Origin: Anagrus nilaparvatae
Taxonomy: Eukaryota > Arthropoda > Insecta > Hymenoptera > Mymaridae
Assembly: GCA_022575985.1 (NCBI GenBank)
Contig: JAKSXM010000007.1
Location: forward strand, 28,522,501-28,586,500
DNA length: 64,000 bases
Direction of reading: 5' to 3'
Positions 12,111-23,500 of the stretch are shown here, piece after piece; the first letter of the stretch is position 1; each line of letters opens with the position of its first letter. The notes under the pieces are model-generated. The model was not told the origin of the DNA, did not search any database, and saw nothing but the letters and a program-made list of their open reading frames with translations. A program made the translations under genes and the position numbers.

Positions 12111-12599
12111 ATTAGCCATGTAATTTTGCAATTTACAAGAGATAAGAAAAAATTATTTACATGCCATCAAATAGATAATTTTGCAACGATTAAGCTCATA
12201 TAAAAATCTCGTTTTTTGTAAAAATGAACATATAGCGAGGTTTCTAATCTGAACGGCAAAATCAAGGTATCAAGATGCCATCACGATTATTTTTATAAGA
12301 AATTTTATTTTCTACAAACTTATTATTCTTATAAAATTTTGCCATAAATATAATACTTTTTCCGAAAAATTGAAAAATCGCGTTCCTCGCACAAAAAAAA
12401 ACATAATGATTTATCATTATGATTTATCATTATGGTAAATCATTATGGTTTATCATATGGTTTACCATATTTACCATTACCATATGGTTTACCATATTAT
12501 TGACAAAATAATTTATGTTAGCTCCTGGACAACCTTCGGGATAAAAATGAACCCTCCTAGGAAAAGCTGATATCCTGGAGGTATAATTTTCATATTTTC

Positions 12600-13315
12600 A
12601 CCCCAACTTATTTTCCGATTTTCCAAGATGGCGGACCAAAAAAATATGAAAAAAACAACTTTCTACACTACCTGGGGGTTTTCGAGGTTGAGAAAACCGT
12701 TTTTAAGACTGAAAATTTTCATTTTTTCACCCCAACGTATTTTCCGAATTTCCAAGATGGCGGACCAAAAAAATATGAAAAAAACAACTTTCTACACTAC
12801 CTGGGGGTTTAGGAGGTTGAGAAAAACGTTTTTATGACTGAAAATTTTCATTTTTTCACCCCAACATATTTCCGATTTTCCAAGATGGCGGACCAAAAAA
12901 ATATGAAAAAAACAACTTTCTACACTACCTGGGGGTTTTCGAGGTTGAGAAAAACGTTTTTATGACTGAAAATTTTCATTTTTTCTCCCCAACGTATTTT
13001 CCGATTTTCCAAGATGGCGGACCAAAAAAATATGAAAAAAACAACTTTCTACCTTACCTGGGGGTTTTCGAGGTTGAGAAAACCGTTTTTATGACTGAAA
13101 ATTTTCATTTTTTCACCCCAACATATTTTCCGATTTTCCAATATGGCAGACCAAAAAAATATGAAAAAAACAACTTTCTACACTACCTGGGGGTTTTCGA
13201 GGTTGAGAAAACCGTTTTTAAGACTGAAAATTTTCATTTTTTCACCCCAACGTATTTTCCGATTTTCCAAGATGGCGGACCAAAGAAATATGAAAAAAAG
13301 AACTTTCTACACTAC
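12600..13315 (+). repeat. Left array: six direct copies of the 129-bp unit
   Basis: The marker atggcggacc (atggcagacc once) falls at 12628, 12757, 12885, 13014, 13143 and 13272, a spacing of 128-129. Copies are nearly identical, which implies recent amplification or homogenisation. The period is a multiple of three, so long repetitive ORFs arise in more than one frame; these are not taken as genes. Confidence 0.9.
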
Positions 13316-13344
13316 CTGAAAAAGACTGAAAATTTTCAGTCATT

Positions 13345-14235
13345 AAAACGTTTTTCTCAACCTCGAAAACCCCCAGGTAGTGTAGAAAGTTGTTTTTTTC
13401 ATATTTTTTTGGTCCGCCATCTTGGAAAATCGGAAAATACGTTGGGGTAAAAAAATGAAAATTTTCAGTCTTAAAAACGGTTTTCTCAACCTCGAAAACC
13501 CCCAGGTAAGGTAGAAAGTTGTTTTTTTCATATTTTTTTGGTCTGCCATCTTGGAAAATCGGAAAATACGTTGGGGTGAAAAAATGAAAATTTTCAGTCT
13601 TAAAAACGGTTTTCTCAACCTCGAAAACCCCCAGGTAAGGTAGAAAGTTCTTTTTTTCATATTTTTTTGGTCCGCCATCTTGGAAAATCGGAAAATACGT
13701 TGGGGTGAAAAAATGAAAATTTTCAGTCATAAAAACGTTTTTCTCAACCTCCAAAACCCCCAGGTAAGGTAGAAAGTTGTTTTTTTCATATTTTTTTGGT
13801 CCGCCATTTTGGGAAATCGGAAAATAAGTTGGGGTGAAAAAATGAAAATTTTCAGTCATAAAAACGGTTTTCTCAACCTCGAAAACCCCCAGGTAGTGTA
13901 GAAAGTTGTTTTTTTCATATTTTTTTGGTCCGCCATCTTGGAAAATCGGAAAATACGTTGGGGTGAAAAAATGAAAATTTTCAGTCATAAAAACGTTTTT
14001 CTCAACCTCGAAAACCCCCAGGTAGTGTAGAAAGTTGTTTTTTTCATATTTTTTTGGTCCGCCATCTTGGAAAATCGGAAAATATGTTGGGGTGAAAAAA
14101 TGAAAATTTTCAGTCATAAAAACGGTTTTCTCAACCTCGAAAACCCCCAGGTAAGGTAGAAAGTTGTTTTTTTCATATTTTTTTGGTCCGCCATTTTGGA
14201 AAATCGGAAAATAAGTTGGGGTGAAAATATGAAAA
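13345..14235 (-). repeat. Right array: seven inverted copies of the 129-bp unit
   Basis: The complement marker ggtccgccat (or ggtctgccat) falls near 13411, 13541, 13670, 13798, 13927, 14057 and 14187. A 291-codon ORF (13242-14117, -) reads through the array as a 43-residue repeated peptide. It is a by-product of the 129-bp period. Confidence 0.9.
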
Positions 14236-14418
14236 TTATACCTCCAGGATATCAGCTTTTCCTAGGAGGGTTCATTTTTATCCCGAAGGTTGTCCAGGAG
14301 ATAACAGAAATTTTTTTGTCAATAATATATACCTTATGGTAAACCATATGATAAACCATAATGATTTACCATAATGATAAATCATAATGATAAATCATTA
14401 TGTTTTTTTTTGTGCGAG

Positions 14419-15175
14419 TCGGCGCGTTGTTGGTAGCTCAAAATTTCAGTGGTGTGTAACTTTTTACCCTCAAAAGTCAAAAGGGTCACCCCTCAAAAGT
14501 ACAAAATTATCGACAGTCACATTTTTTTTAGGAAATTTTACGCTCTATAAAAAATATTTCACACATTCTTTTCTCAAAATCAATAATATACCTAGCAGAT
14601 ACAAGGAAAAAACGCCATTTTTGGTAAAATTTTAGCTTATATATCTTGAAACCTAACTTTTTTTTGCAAAAAGGACCTCCAGATTCGAATTTAAACCAGA
14701 GATTTAACACATTGAAATACATAAGAGTTGCCCCTAAAATTCCAGTAGACTCTCAAGTCCACAGAAATCCCCTTTTTTCAAAATGTTAATTGAGAGGTTT
14801 ATTAATGTTACTAGTCTAAGTAATTAATATAATTTTTTTTAATTTTTGATCCACTGATTTTATTTGGCTATGCCTATCATAAATACATAATAAGCAAAGT
14901 AAATAATATCTTTTTATAATTAAAAATATAAATAGAATATACCATTTTTTTTCAAAATATTTTTTTCTTAACAAAAAATATCATTAACAGTGTTTATTTT
15001 AATATAAAAATATCTAAAATACAAATACTATGAATGTTGCTAGCATTAGATCTTATTAAAATACACTGATCATCAAGCTGATCATAGCATTATAACAAGT
15101 TCCTAAACTTTATTAGAATTCTCAGTTTTGTCTTGAGTTTCTCAAAAACTCAATTTATATTTTTTTTTATTCATA
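14419..15175. other. AT-rich spacer downstream of NADK2, no gene seen
   Basis: No coding pattern recognised. The part nearest 15175 should contain the NADK2 3' UTR and poly(A) signal on the minus strand. Confidence 0.45.
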
Positions 15176-16728
15176 TTAATCATCAAAAACTATGTTACAA
15201 AGCGCATCTTCTTTTAAAGTTTCAAGAGTTGCTTTTGTACCCATATTAAAATGAACTGCAATACCACCATCAATAACTAATCCTGCATCGCTGCATTGTG
15301 ATTTTACTATTAATTTTTTACAGAAGCCACGAGAATCTGCAGTTTTTGGTGGAGGCCAAGTATGTTTCACAATAATATCGCGAATTGCATAACTTAACAA
15401 TGGCTTTTCTAAAATTATATTAAATTTATTAGAATTTCTATAAGAATAGTGATAATATTTTTAATTACCAGCTCCAAATTGCAGAGATGAGTTAAAATTA
15501 AAGCAAATTTTTTCAATTTGTTCTTCTGTTAAATCTTTCTGAAGTTCAACAAATTTTAAAATATCTTTAACCATTTGAGGGCTTAAAGAATTTATTGCTT
15601 TATACCAAGATGTTGAACCCGTTCCAGTTGCAACACACATGCCAGAGCTTTTTATTTTTTCAAATGAATTATTTCCCTTATCAATGTTTAAAATACTTAT
15701 CCTTGCAGATAATGATTCTCCAATAAATACCTGGAAAATTTTTTCATCTGAAATAATTCATTAACTATAAACTGAAAGCAAATTTTACCTCATTAAGAGC
15801 CAGCCATGGCAATCTTCTAACTCTTGGAAGTTCTCCTTTAGGTTTTGTGTCTTCATAATGAACTTCATAAAATCTAAGAATAGGTAAATAAATTCTGAAG
15901 ATAACAGTCATATTTGGATAAAATATAAATGTACATACTTTTTAATATTAGGTGGAGAATTTTTTTCATGCATATGAAAAGGTAATTGCCAAATATTATC
16001 ACCTTCTAGAGTTACTCTAATACGACTTCTCATTAAATATTTAAATGAGCCAGCCTTGAGCCTTTCAAAAACTTGCTGTATATTGTTTGTATATTTTTTT
16101 GAGACCATTAAAAATCCTTCGGAGAATTCTGGATCTGAATTAATACCTAAAATTGGCTTTTTGCAATCTTTAATTAAATTTGATGCTAAAAGAAATGTAC
16201 CATCCCCTCCAACTGGTAAAATAAGATCTGCCCACATAAAACTATTTACATCTATATTACATCTAAAATAGTCATAAATATAATAAAACATTAAATATGA
16301 AAGTAAAAATTTATTTCATTACAAAATAAAAAAACATACCTGTCCCTTATTCGATATTCTATATTTAATTTTTCAAGAGTTTCTATTGTTTTTTTTTCAG
16401 TTGTCTTATTTCTATGGTGCCCAGCTAAAACAGCATCATAGTTAGTACCTCTAACGATCATTTGTTGTTTCAGTTGATCTTCTTGTAAATTTGGGTTAAT
16501 TATCTTTTCAACTTGGTATCGCGATACTTTAGTTAATATTAAAACACGTTTTGGTACAAAACTTGATTCAGAGCATTTTGATACTTTAAAAAATTGTCCT
16601 AAACTTTGATACGATTTTAAAAAATTGGGTGCTCCTAAAATTATTGTTAAGGTTCATTAAACTTGTCGAAATATTATTGATGAATACTTACTGTAGGCTT
16701 CCTTTCGAAGATGAGCAAGTGTTGTCAT
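15176..16728 (-). CDS. NADK2: NAD kinase 2, mitochondrial (complete, 6 coding exons)
   Basis: Phosphorylates NAD+ to NADP+; the animal NADK2 family works in mitochondria. Coding exons (minus strand): 16728-16692, 16634-16340, 16262-15939, 15894-15789, 15730-15469, 15408-15176. All junctions are GT-AG, the phases agree, and the sum is 1257 bases (418 residues plus stop), close to the animal family length (about 440). The nucleotide-binding GGDGT motif is at residues 129-133 (LPVGGDGTFLLAS), followed by GINSDPEFSEGF (150-161). The second conserved kinase block is ATGTGSTSWY at 288-297. The N-terminus is short and basic with few acidic residues, compatible with a mitochondrial presequence. The start is the only in-frame ATG before exon 2, and an alternative upstream exon cannot be excluded. 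The gene is head to head with IDH3B. Confidence 0.93.
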
Positions 16729-17275
16729 TGTAGAAAATAATAGAAACTTATATTGACATCAAGAATTATGCAAGTATAAAACTTAACCTGAAAATGGTCT
16801 TATTAACTTGCCGTTATTACCTTATCAAAGAATGAATTTTAAAAAAATACAAAATATTTTAAATTGATCATGTCTTTTCAAGTAATTTATTTACTATTTG
16901 TTACAAAATTCCAATATTAGAAATGCTTCTAATTTTTTTGTTTTCATTATTTTTTTTGCAATATTTATATTTCTTACGATACTGTCGCAATTTTTTTTTA
17001 CATCTGAGTAGGCATAAGTTCTAAAGACTAAAATTAATATTAAATGTCAATTATTCATTTTTCTAAAATTAATATTTATTATCAAAAAAGTTACCAAACA
17101 CTATAGCATTTTTTAAAGCTCCGGTCCCCTAAAAAAAGATACAATGTATAAATTTCTACTGCTACATAGATGACCCGCTTCACAGATGTGCAGTACAGAT
17201 GCAGTACATGATTTTTTCGGAGTCGAAGGTTTCGGGTTTATATATTTAGTTGATTGCGTGAAAAATTAAAAAAAA
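16729..17275. promoter_or_regulatory. Candidate bidirectional promoter between NADK2 and IDH3B
   Basis: Only 547 bases separate the two divergent start codons, so both promoters and 5' UTRs must fit here unless far-upstream exons exist. The least AT-rich part is at about 17160-17240, nearest IDH3B, with a repeated gatg-cagtaca motif (agatgtgcagtacagatgca). No TATA box or named factor site is claimed. Confidence 0.5.
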
Positions 17276-18799
17276 ATGGCTTTACTTGTAAGAAATATTA
17301 GCAAAGTATTATCACAGGTAATTTATTATTCTTTAAACTTGTTAATTTTTTATTTAATTTATTCTTTCTTTTAAATGAATTAAGTAATAAAAAATCTATT
17401 TTTTTTACTCCCTTTCCAAAACTGTAGTTAAATTACTTTTCTTACACACTTTATTGAGTTATTTGGTAAAAACTGATTAAAACTGAATTTTATATTACTT
17501 AACTTAATCAAATTAAAATAAAAAATTTTTAACTAGACTGCTCAAAAAGGGACAGTTAGAACTATTCATGTTGGAACTATTAGACAATCGGAAGTAAGTA
17601 GGCAATTTTTTTATATTTTCTTGTTTAGCTAAATTTTATAATTATTTTCATATTTAGAATATTGAACAACAAGGAAAAACAAAATGTACATTGATTCCAG
17701 GAGATGGTGTTGGGCCAGAATTAGTTCATTCTGTCCAACAAGTTTTTAAAGCTGCAAATATACCAGTTGAATTTGAACCATTCTTTTTATCTGAAGTTAA
17801 TCCTACTTTAAGTGCTCCATTAGAACAAGTTTCTAATAGTATTTCCAAAAATAAAGTATGCCTTAAGGTAAGAAAATAATAAATTTAAAACTTTTTATCA
17901 TATTAATAATATTGTAACATTAAAGGGAATATTAGCAACTCCTGATTTTTCTCATACCGGAGAATTGCAAACATTAAACATGAAATTAAGGAATGACCTT
18001 GATTTGTATTCAAATGTTGTTCATGTTAAATCGTTACCTGGAATTAAATCAAGACATCAAAATGTTGATTGTATTATAATTAGAGAACAAACAGAAGGGG
18101 AATACTCAGCTTTGGAGCATGAATCAGTTCCTGGAGTTGTAGAATGTCTTAAGATCGTAACATCAAAAAAAAGTCAAAGAATTGCAAAATTTGCTTTTGA
18201 CTATGCAGTAAAAACACACCGAAAAAAAGTTACATGTGTTCATAAAGCAAATATTATGAAACTTGGAGATGGTTTATTTTTAAAATCGTGTCAAGAAATA
18301 GCCAAATTGTATCCAAGAATTCAATTTGAAACAATGATTGTTGATAATTGCACAATGCAAATGGTCTCTAATCCTCATCAATTTGATGTAATGGTAACAC
18401 CTAATTTATATGGCAACATTGTTGATAATTTAGCTTCAGGATTAGTTGGTGGTGCTGGAGTAGTTGCTGGGGCCAGTTACAGTGCTGAATGCGTTGTTTT
18501 TGAACCAGTATGTATACAAATATATCATAAAATTTAAAGTATAATAAAACTTTTGAACCATATTTCAGGGTGCAAGACACACATATTCTGAAGCTGTAGG
18601 TAAAAATTTAGCAAATCCTACTGCTATGTTATTATGTTCCGTAAAACTCTTAAATCATATTAATTTACGAAAATACGCTGAACAAGTTAAAGATGCTCTA
18701 AATCAAGTTTTAAATGATGGAAAAGTACGGACAAAAGATCTAGGAGGTCAAAGTTCAACAACAGATTTTACTAAAGCTGTGATTAATAATTTACGTTAA
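17276..18799 (+). CDS. IDH3B: Isocitrate dehydrogenase [NAD] subunit beta, mitochondrial (complete, 5 exons)
   Basis: Non-catalytic structural subunit of the mitochondrial NAD-dependent isocitrate dehydrogenase of the TCA cycle, which works with the alpha and gamma subunits. Exons: 17276-17317, 17537-17593, 17658-17867, 17926-18507, 18569-18799. All are phase 0 and sum to 1122 bases (373 residues). Family signatures: [11 protein letters not shown] (45-55), VVHVKSLPG (134-142), [15 protein letters not shown] (156-170), [12 protein letters not shown], and [19 protein letters not shown]. The Asn in GNIVDN, where catalytic alpha subunits have a metal-binding Asp, marks a beta-type chain. The N-terminus [14 protein letters not shown] is basic and Ser-rich, as in a mitochondrial targeting peptide. 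An AATAAA lies about 110 bases past the stop (18910-18915). Confidence 0.96.
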
Positions 18800-19292
18800 A
18801 ATTTATTTAATTTAAATTAATTTAGATACCTAAAGTATGAAATGCAGTTATCAAATTGAGCATAATTAAATATTTATTTGTATCTACTTAACCAAAATAT
18901 TTTTTAAATAATAAAATTTGTTATATTTATTTAGAAAGTAAAATAATTAATTGTAATTAAAATTATAATATTAAAGTGCATAAAAATTATTAACATTTTT
19001 TTTATTTCATCAAAAAAAATTTTTATATACTCATGTCTGCTATAAATTGTCTTCTGCTTTTTGTTTACCCCTACTGCTTTACCCTGCTCTTTACTGAAGT
19101 CAAATAATTATAAATTATTTGTCCAAAAAAAATGAAGTTAAGTTGATAGACCATTCATTACACAAAAAATAATTTATTGAATTAATATGCAGAAAAATAT
19201 CAAACCAATTTTTATATAACACATATGTTATAGAATATAGACATTAGAAGAAACAATCTCTAGTTTGGTAAGAAGGTTTTAGAGTTTTAATT
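18800..19292. other. Short spacer between IDH3B and SEC20
   Basis: Holds the IDH3B 3' UTR with an AATAAA at 18910-18915 and, towards 19292, the presumed SEC20 promoter and 5' UTR. No other gene is seen. Confidence 0.5.
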
Positions 19293-20103
19293 ATGTTATC
19301 AAAAGAAAACTCATTTGAATCAATACATCAAGAATTTATAAAAAATAATTTAGAATTAACAGCTTTGATTCAGGTAAATACATTGATTAATTTAGTAAAA
19401 ATTTAAATAAAAATGAACAATTATAACCTCGAATTTCAGGATATCCAAAAATGTTCTGGACCATTGGAAGTATTAAATTTGTTGAATGCAGATGGTAGGT
19501 CAAGAATTGCTTCATTAAAAGAAAATATAACGATATTATTAGATTTAGCTAATCGAGAAAGAAGTAAAAAAAAGAAATCAGAGTTTTTAATACAAGTTGA
19601 TAATTGCAAGGGACAGTTTGCAACAGCATATAAAGCATTTTGTAAAGCAAACATTGATTGTTTAAATATCATTGAGAAAATATCTAGAGAAAGCTTATTA
19701 GAAATACCAAACAATCAAGAAAATTCTGCAATAAAAAGAAGATTTAAGCAAGATGCTGCAAATATGTCTTCCAGTATAACTGAACAGCTGCGAGCTGTTT
19801 CAAAACATCTTGCTGAGACAACTCAACGGGGGGTTGAAACTCTAGATTCTCTAAGTTTGTTCTAGATACTTAAAATAAAATTATAATAAAAAATTCTAAT
19901 TTTAACCATTTACAGTTACATCGTCCGATAAAGCTATTAGTACAAGAAAAGAACTGGAGCATCAGCATCAGGTTATTGCTCAATCTGGAAAATTATTAGG
20001 TAAATATAGTCGGAGAGAAATAACAGATAAAGCATTATTATTTTTGGCATTTATGTTTTTCTTAGCCTGTGTATTTTACATACTTCAAAAACGATTATTT
20101 TAG
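19293..20103 (+). CDS. Sec20: Vesicle transport protein SEC20 / BNIP1 (complete, 3 exons)
   Basis: ER-resident Qb-SNARE. In other animals it acts with syntaxin 18, Use1 and Sec22 in Golgi-to-ER retrograde fusion. Exons: 19293-19373, 19440-19854, 19916-20103; phases match and the total is 684 bases (227 residues), the family's usual size. The N-terminal half is helical and charged. Near the C-terminus KLLGKYSRREITDK precedes a single hydrophobic segment (ALLFLAFMFFLACVFYIL) and a short KRLF tail, i.e. a tail anchor with almost nothing in the lumen. The second junction joins ...LDSL to ITSSDKAISTRKELEH. An AATAAA lies at about 20182. It converges with VPS15. Confidence 0.93.
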
Positions 20104-20586
20104 ATAAAGATTTTATAAGCAAAAATAAAAAATTTGTAAATATTCTATTAACATAGGTTGTAAATATATTTTTTTATTTTAAATAAATTTTAAAATTGTT
20201 TTTATTTACAATTTTTTATACAGTTCTGTTTGTGAAAAATGTGTAAAAATAAATTTATAAAAAATGAGAATGTTTGATATAGTTATAGTATAAAAGCTTG
20301 TGAAATATTTACAAAAAATAAAATTAATAAATACTTTAAATACACAATTCAGTTCTGTATCCTTAGATTCTAATACAACTAAAGTAGCATATATACCTAA
20401 ATATTAAATGTAAATATATATATAAGTCTTATATAAGTAATATAAACATTTTTCTATTCTCTACAAAGAGAATTTCTTTAAATATTTAAGGTAATAACAA
20501 TAATTAAAAAACATTTTATTTTGTAATCACAGTAATTATGCGCAACTTAAGATATGCGCAATTTTAGATAAACTTTTATTATTAAG
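20104..20586. other. Convergent 3' spacer between SEC20 and VPS15
   Basis: 483 bases that must hold both 3' UTRs. AT-rich with atatatata runs near 20400. No gene or repeat is recognised. Confidence 0.5.
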
Positions 20587-23500
20587 TCATTTCCAGACTT
20601 GTATCAGACCATCGGAACTTCCAGTAATAATGCAAGTATTAGACATTGTTAAAGCAGATATTGTATCATGATGACCAGGACGTGGGATTTCAGGCCCGGG
20701 ACCTCCTTCTTCCATACCTCTACCTCTTATAACAGAACTTGAAGCTCCTGATGATGTTCCTGAAGCATTGTCACTCAGAACTTCTTGTACTACATTAGTC
20801 CCATCAATTAACCTTTGCCTATTAAAAAATTTCAAATATTATATAATATTTATATAATAAATAAAATCACTTTATATTTAAAAAAAAAAAAAACTTAGTT
20901 TTTGGGCCTAAAACTAGAAGTCTCAAATGCTATTAAATTTCTGGAATCAGAAAGATTATGGATATGTAAACTGTTTCCTAATTGAATTGAGTAATTTAGT
21001 TACTACAACTTAAAACATATACTATAACAAAACATTCAACTTTAAAAGTAATAAAATTAAAAGTTTAATTAATAATTTGTATTAATTGGAGAAGAAGGCC
21101 AAACCAATATTCATTAAGTTTTTCACCAAATTTGATACTTAAAAAAAGAATAAAATCATTTACTTACTCATAAGCTAAAGAATTTGGTGGAAGAGAATCA
21201 TTAGCTGCTGGTAAAACTACATATGATAAATTAGGAGTATTTAAATTCAAAAATCTTAACCTCATGTCAGTACCACTTGCAAGCAAAAAGCCTACATGAT
21301 CAATGCAACCTGAATGCATTGCGCAAACACTGTGACCACCTTGAGTATGGCTTAACGGTGGTGCACTAGATGCCCAGAATACCATCTGTCTAAAACCTGT
21401 TTCAAGGTTCCACATTGATATTTCATTATTTCCTTGGGCTGATGATATGATCCAAGAGTTTTCTGTTGGGTGAGTGATAACTTTCCTTACCCTAGCACCT
21501 AAAATTTTTGTAAATATTTATGTTAACAAATTTTAAAGCTATTTAGTAAAAATGTTTACATATCTAGGGCAAAAAAAGCCTATTTTCTGCCCTAGGGAGA
21601 CGGCTTTTTTGCCCATAATATGTAAAACTATTGTTTAGAACACGGGACAAAATATGGGGTTCGACTTTCGCTCGCTACGCTCCCTCGTGCATACAACTGC
21701 ATGCAAACCCGAAACCAATATTTTATCCCTTTTTTAATAAATAGCTAATACCTGTTGGATGTCTTATTGTACTTATAGGTAACTGAAATCTTAGATCCCA
21801 ACAAATATGAATACCCGAACTTGTACCAAGAGTGAGCCATTGCTGACTATCATTAACACAAAATGAAGTTATTACACCATGTTTTAAATCATTTTCTAAT
21901 TTCCAAGCATTTCCTGGACAACGAAGGTCCCATCCAATTATGGAACCATATAAAGTAGCATAAACTAAAACAGATTGTGAACCTGAATCTAAGTATTGAA
22001 GATCAACAGCACTACCTTCTTCTTGTAAATCTAATTGTCTTGAATGTACAATGTTCATTTTACTTGAGTTTGATTCAACCCTAAGTACAAATATGTTTCC
22101 AGTTTGACTAGCTGTACTTGCTATTGATTGACCTTGCTCGCAAACAACAAGACCAATTAATGGTCCATTTCTATGCATATATGTTTGCCTACAATTATGA
22201 TAAAATTAAATTTTTATAATAAGCATTGATTTAATAATATCTTTTGAATTGACAACCTAGATCTGTTAGCTATGTTTCGTCCTTCCATTTTACTAACATC
22301 CCAAATTTTTATACAACTATCCGCAGATGAGCTTGCAAAGAGACTTGAATCAGGTATGGAAACTAAACGATTTATTGCTGCTCGATGTTCATGTAGATAA
22401 GCTACCAATAATCCACGAGGTCTCCATCCGTTAGGTAATAATTTGGAGCCTATTAATATATTAATTTTAAGCTTGTTAGGATCAAGTTCTTAAAAAAAAA
22501 AAATACCTGCTTGCCAAGCCATATTATCTGCCCAATGTTGAGCTCTTAAACTAGCAGAATTTTGTTCTTGTTTTCTACAAATAAGCTGGCGAAGTTCCAA
22601 TCTACAAGGTGCACATCTATCTGCAAAACCATAAAGTGTTGCAACTGTCAAAAAATTCTTAATATTTCATGCAACTCATACAGTTAAAAAAAAATAATAA
22701 TTTTTTACATTGTATATACGATCGCTCATGTAGAGAGTGGTCATTAATACTATTTGTGTCTGCTAAACTAAGTTGAGAAGATAAATGTACATCACTCGAA
22801 TGAACGCTTTGATTTGGACTTCCACTACTTAATGTCAATTCTGACATTTTTGTAAAATTATGCTAAATAATTAACTTATTATTTAATTTGTTGATAAATA
22901 TAATAAACTAAGACTTTAATATGACTCACTGGGTGATTATCATGAGCAGCGAACATAGTACGCCATTCTTGATTCATTGAAGCATATGTTGTAACACTGT
23001 CCGATGTTCGCCGATCTAATTTTTTAAATGATGTTAAACCTAATTCAGTCTTTGTTTCAGAAGATAAAACAATACTGTGATAATTTATTTTATGTTTAAT
23101 TGGTCCAAGTTCAATTCTGCCATCAGCTGGAGTTGATCCATGTTTATTAGCTTCAAATGATAGGCGATATTTATTTATTTTAATTAAAATTGGTTTCATA
23201 ACCAATAATTGATCCTCTACAGCTTCAGTCATTGGTTCAGAATTTAAACGCCTAAATAACTAAAAAAAATAATACAAATTAAAATTTTCTAAGCTTAAAA
23301 AAACAAAATTAAATTTATATTTACGTTGCGTAAGGAAGTGCTCATGTCATTATATTGTAAAACAATTCCAGTGATTGTTGAGTTTCTAGACATTTTCCTT
23401 TGTTCAAAAACATGAAATAATTCTTCAATATCATGATATTTGATTATTGATTCATACACCATTCGTGGTATCGGAGATATTAATGATTCCAAAAGTAAAA

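Larger units (their letters stand above)
12386..14418. mobile_element. 2.0-kb foldback element with arms of 129-bp tandem units
   Basis: Outer ends ctcgcacaaaaaaaaac (12386) and the complement ending at 14418 lead into a self-complementary AT-rich stretch (cattatgatttatcattatg types). Next come border modules (gacaaccttcgggataaaaa, cctcctaggaaaagctgata) and then opposed arrays of a 129-bp unit. The hinge is the 18-bp perfect palindrome GACTGAAAATTTTCAGTC at 13324-13341, formed from a self-complementary stretch present in every unit. The same unit and border modules recur in the element at 39947-47114. Confidence 0.85.

Noticed and set aside
13242..14117. 291-codon ORF made of 43-residue repeats (-)
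   Set aside because: The 129-bp unit is a multiple of three, so it stays open in several frames (another frame gives a different 43-residue repeat). The mirror array gives the same ORFs. Nothing marks one frame as coding.
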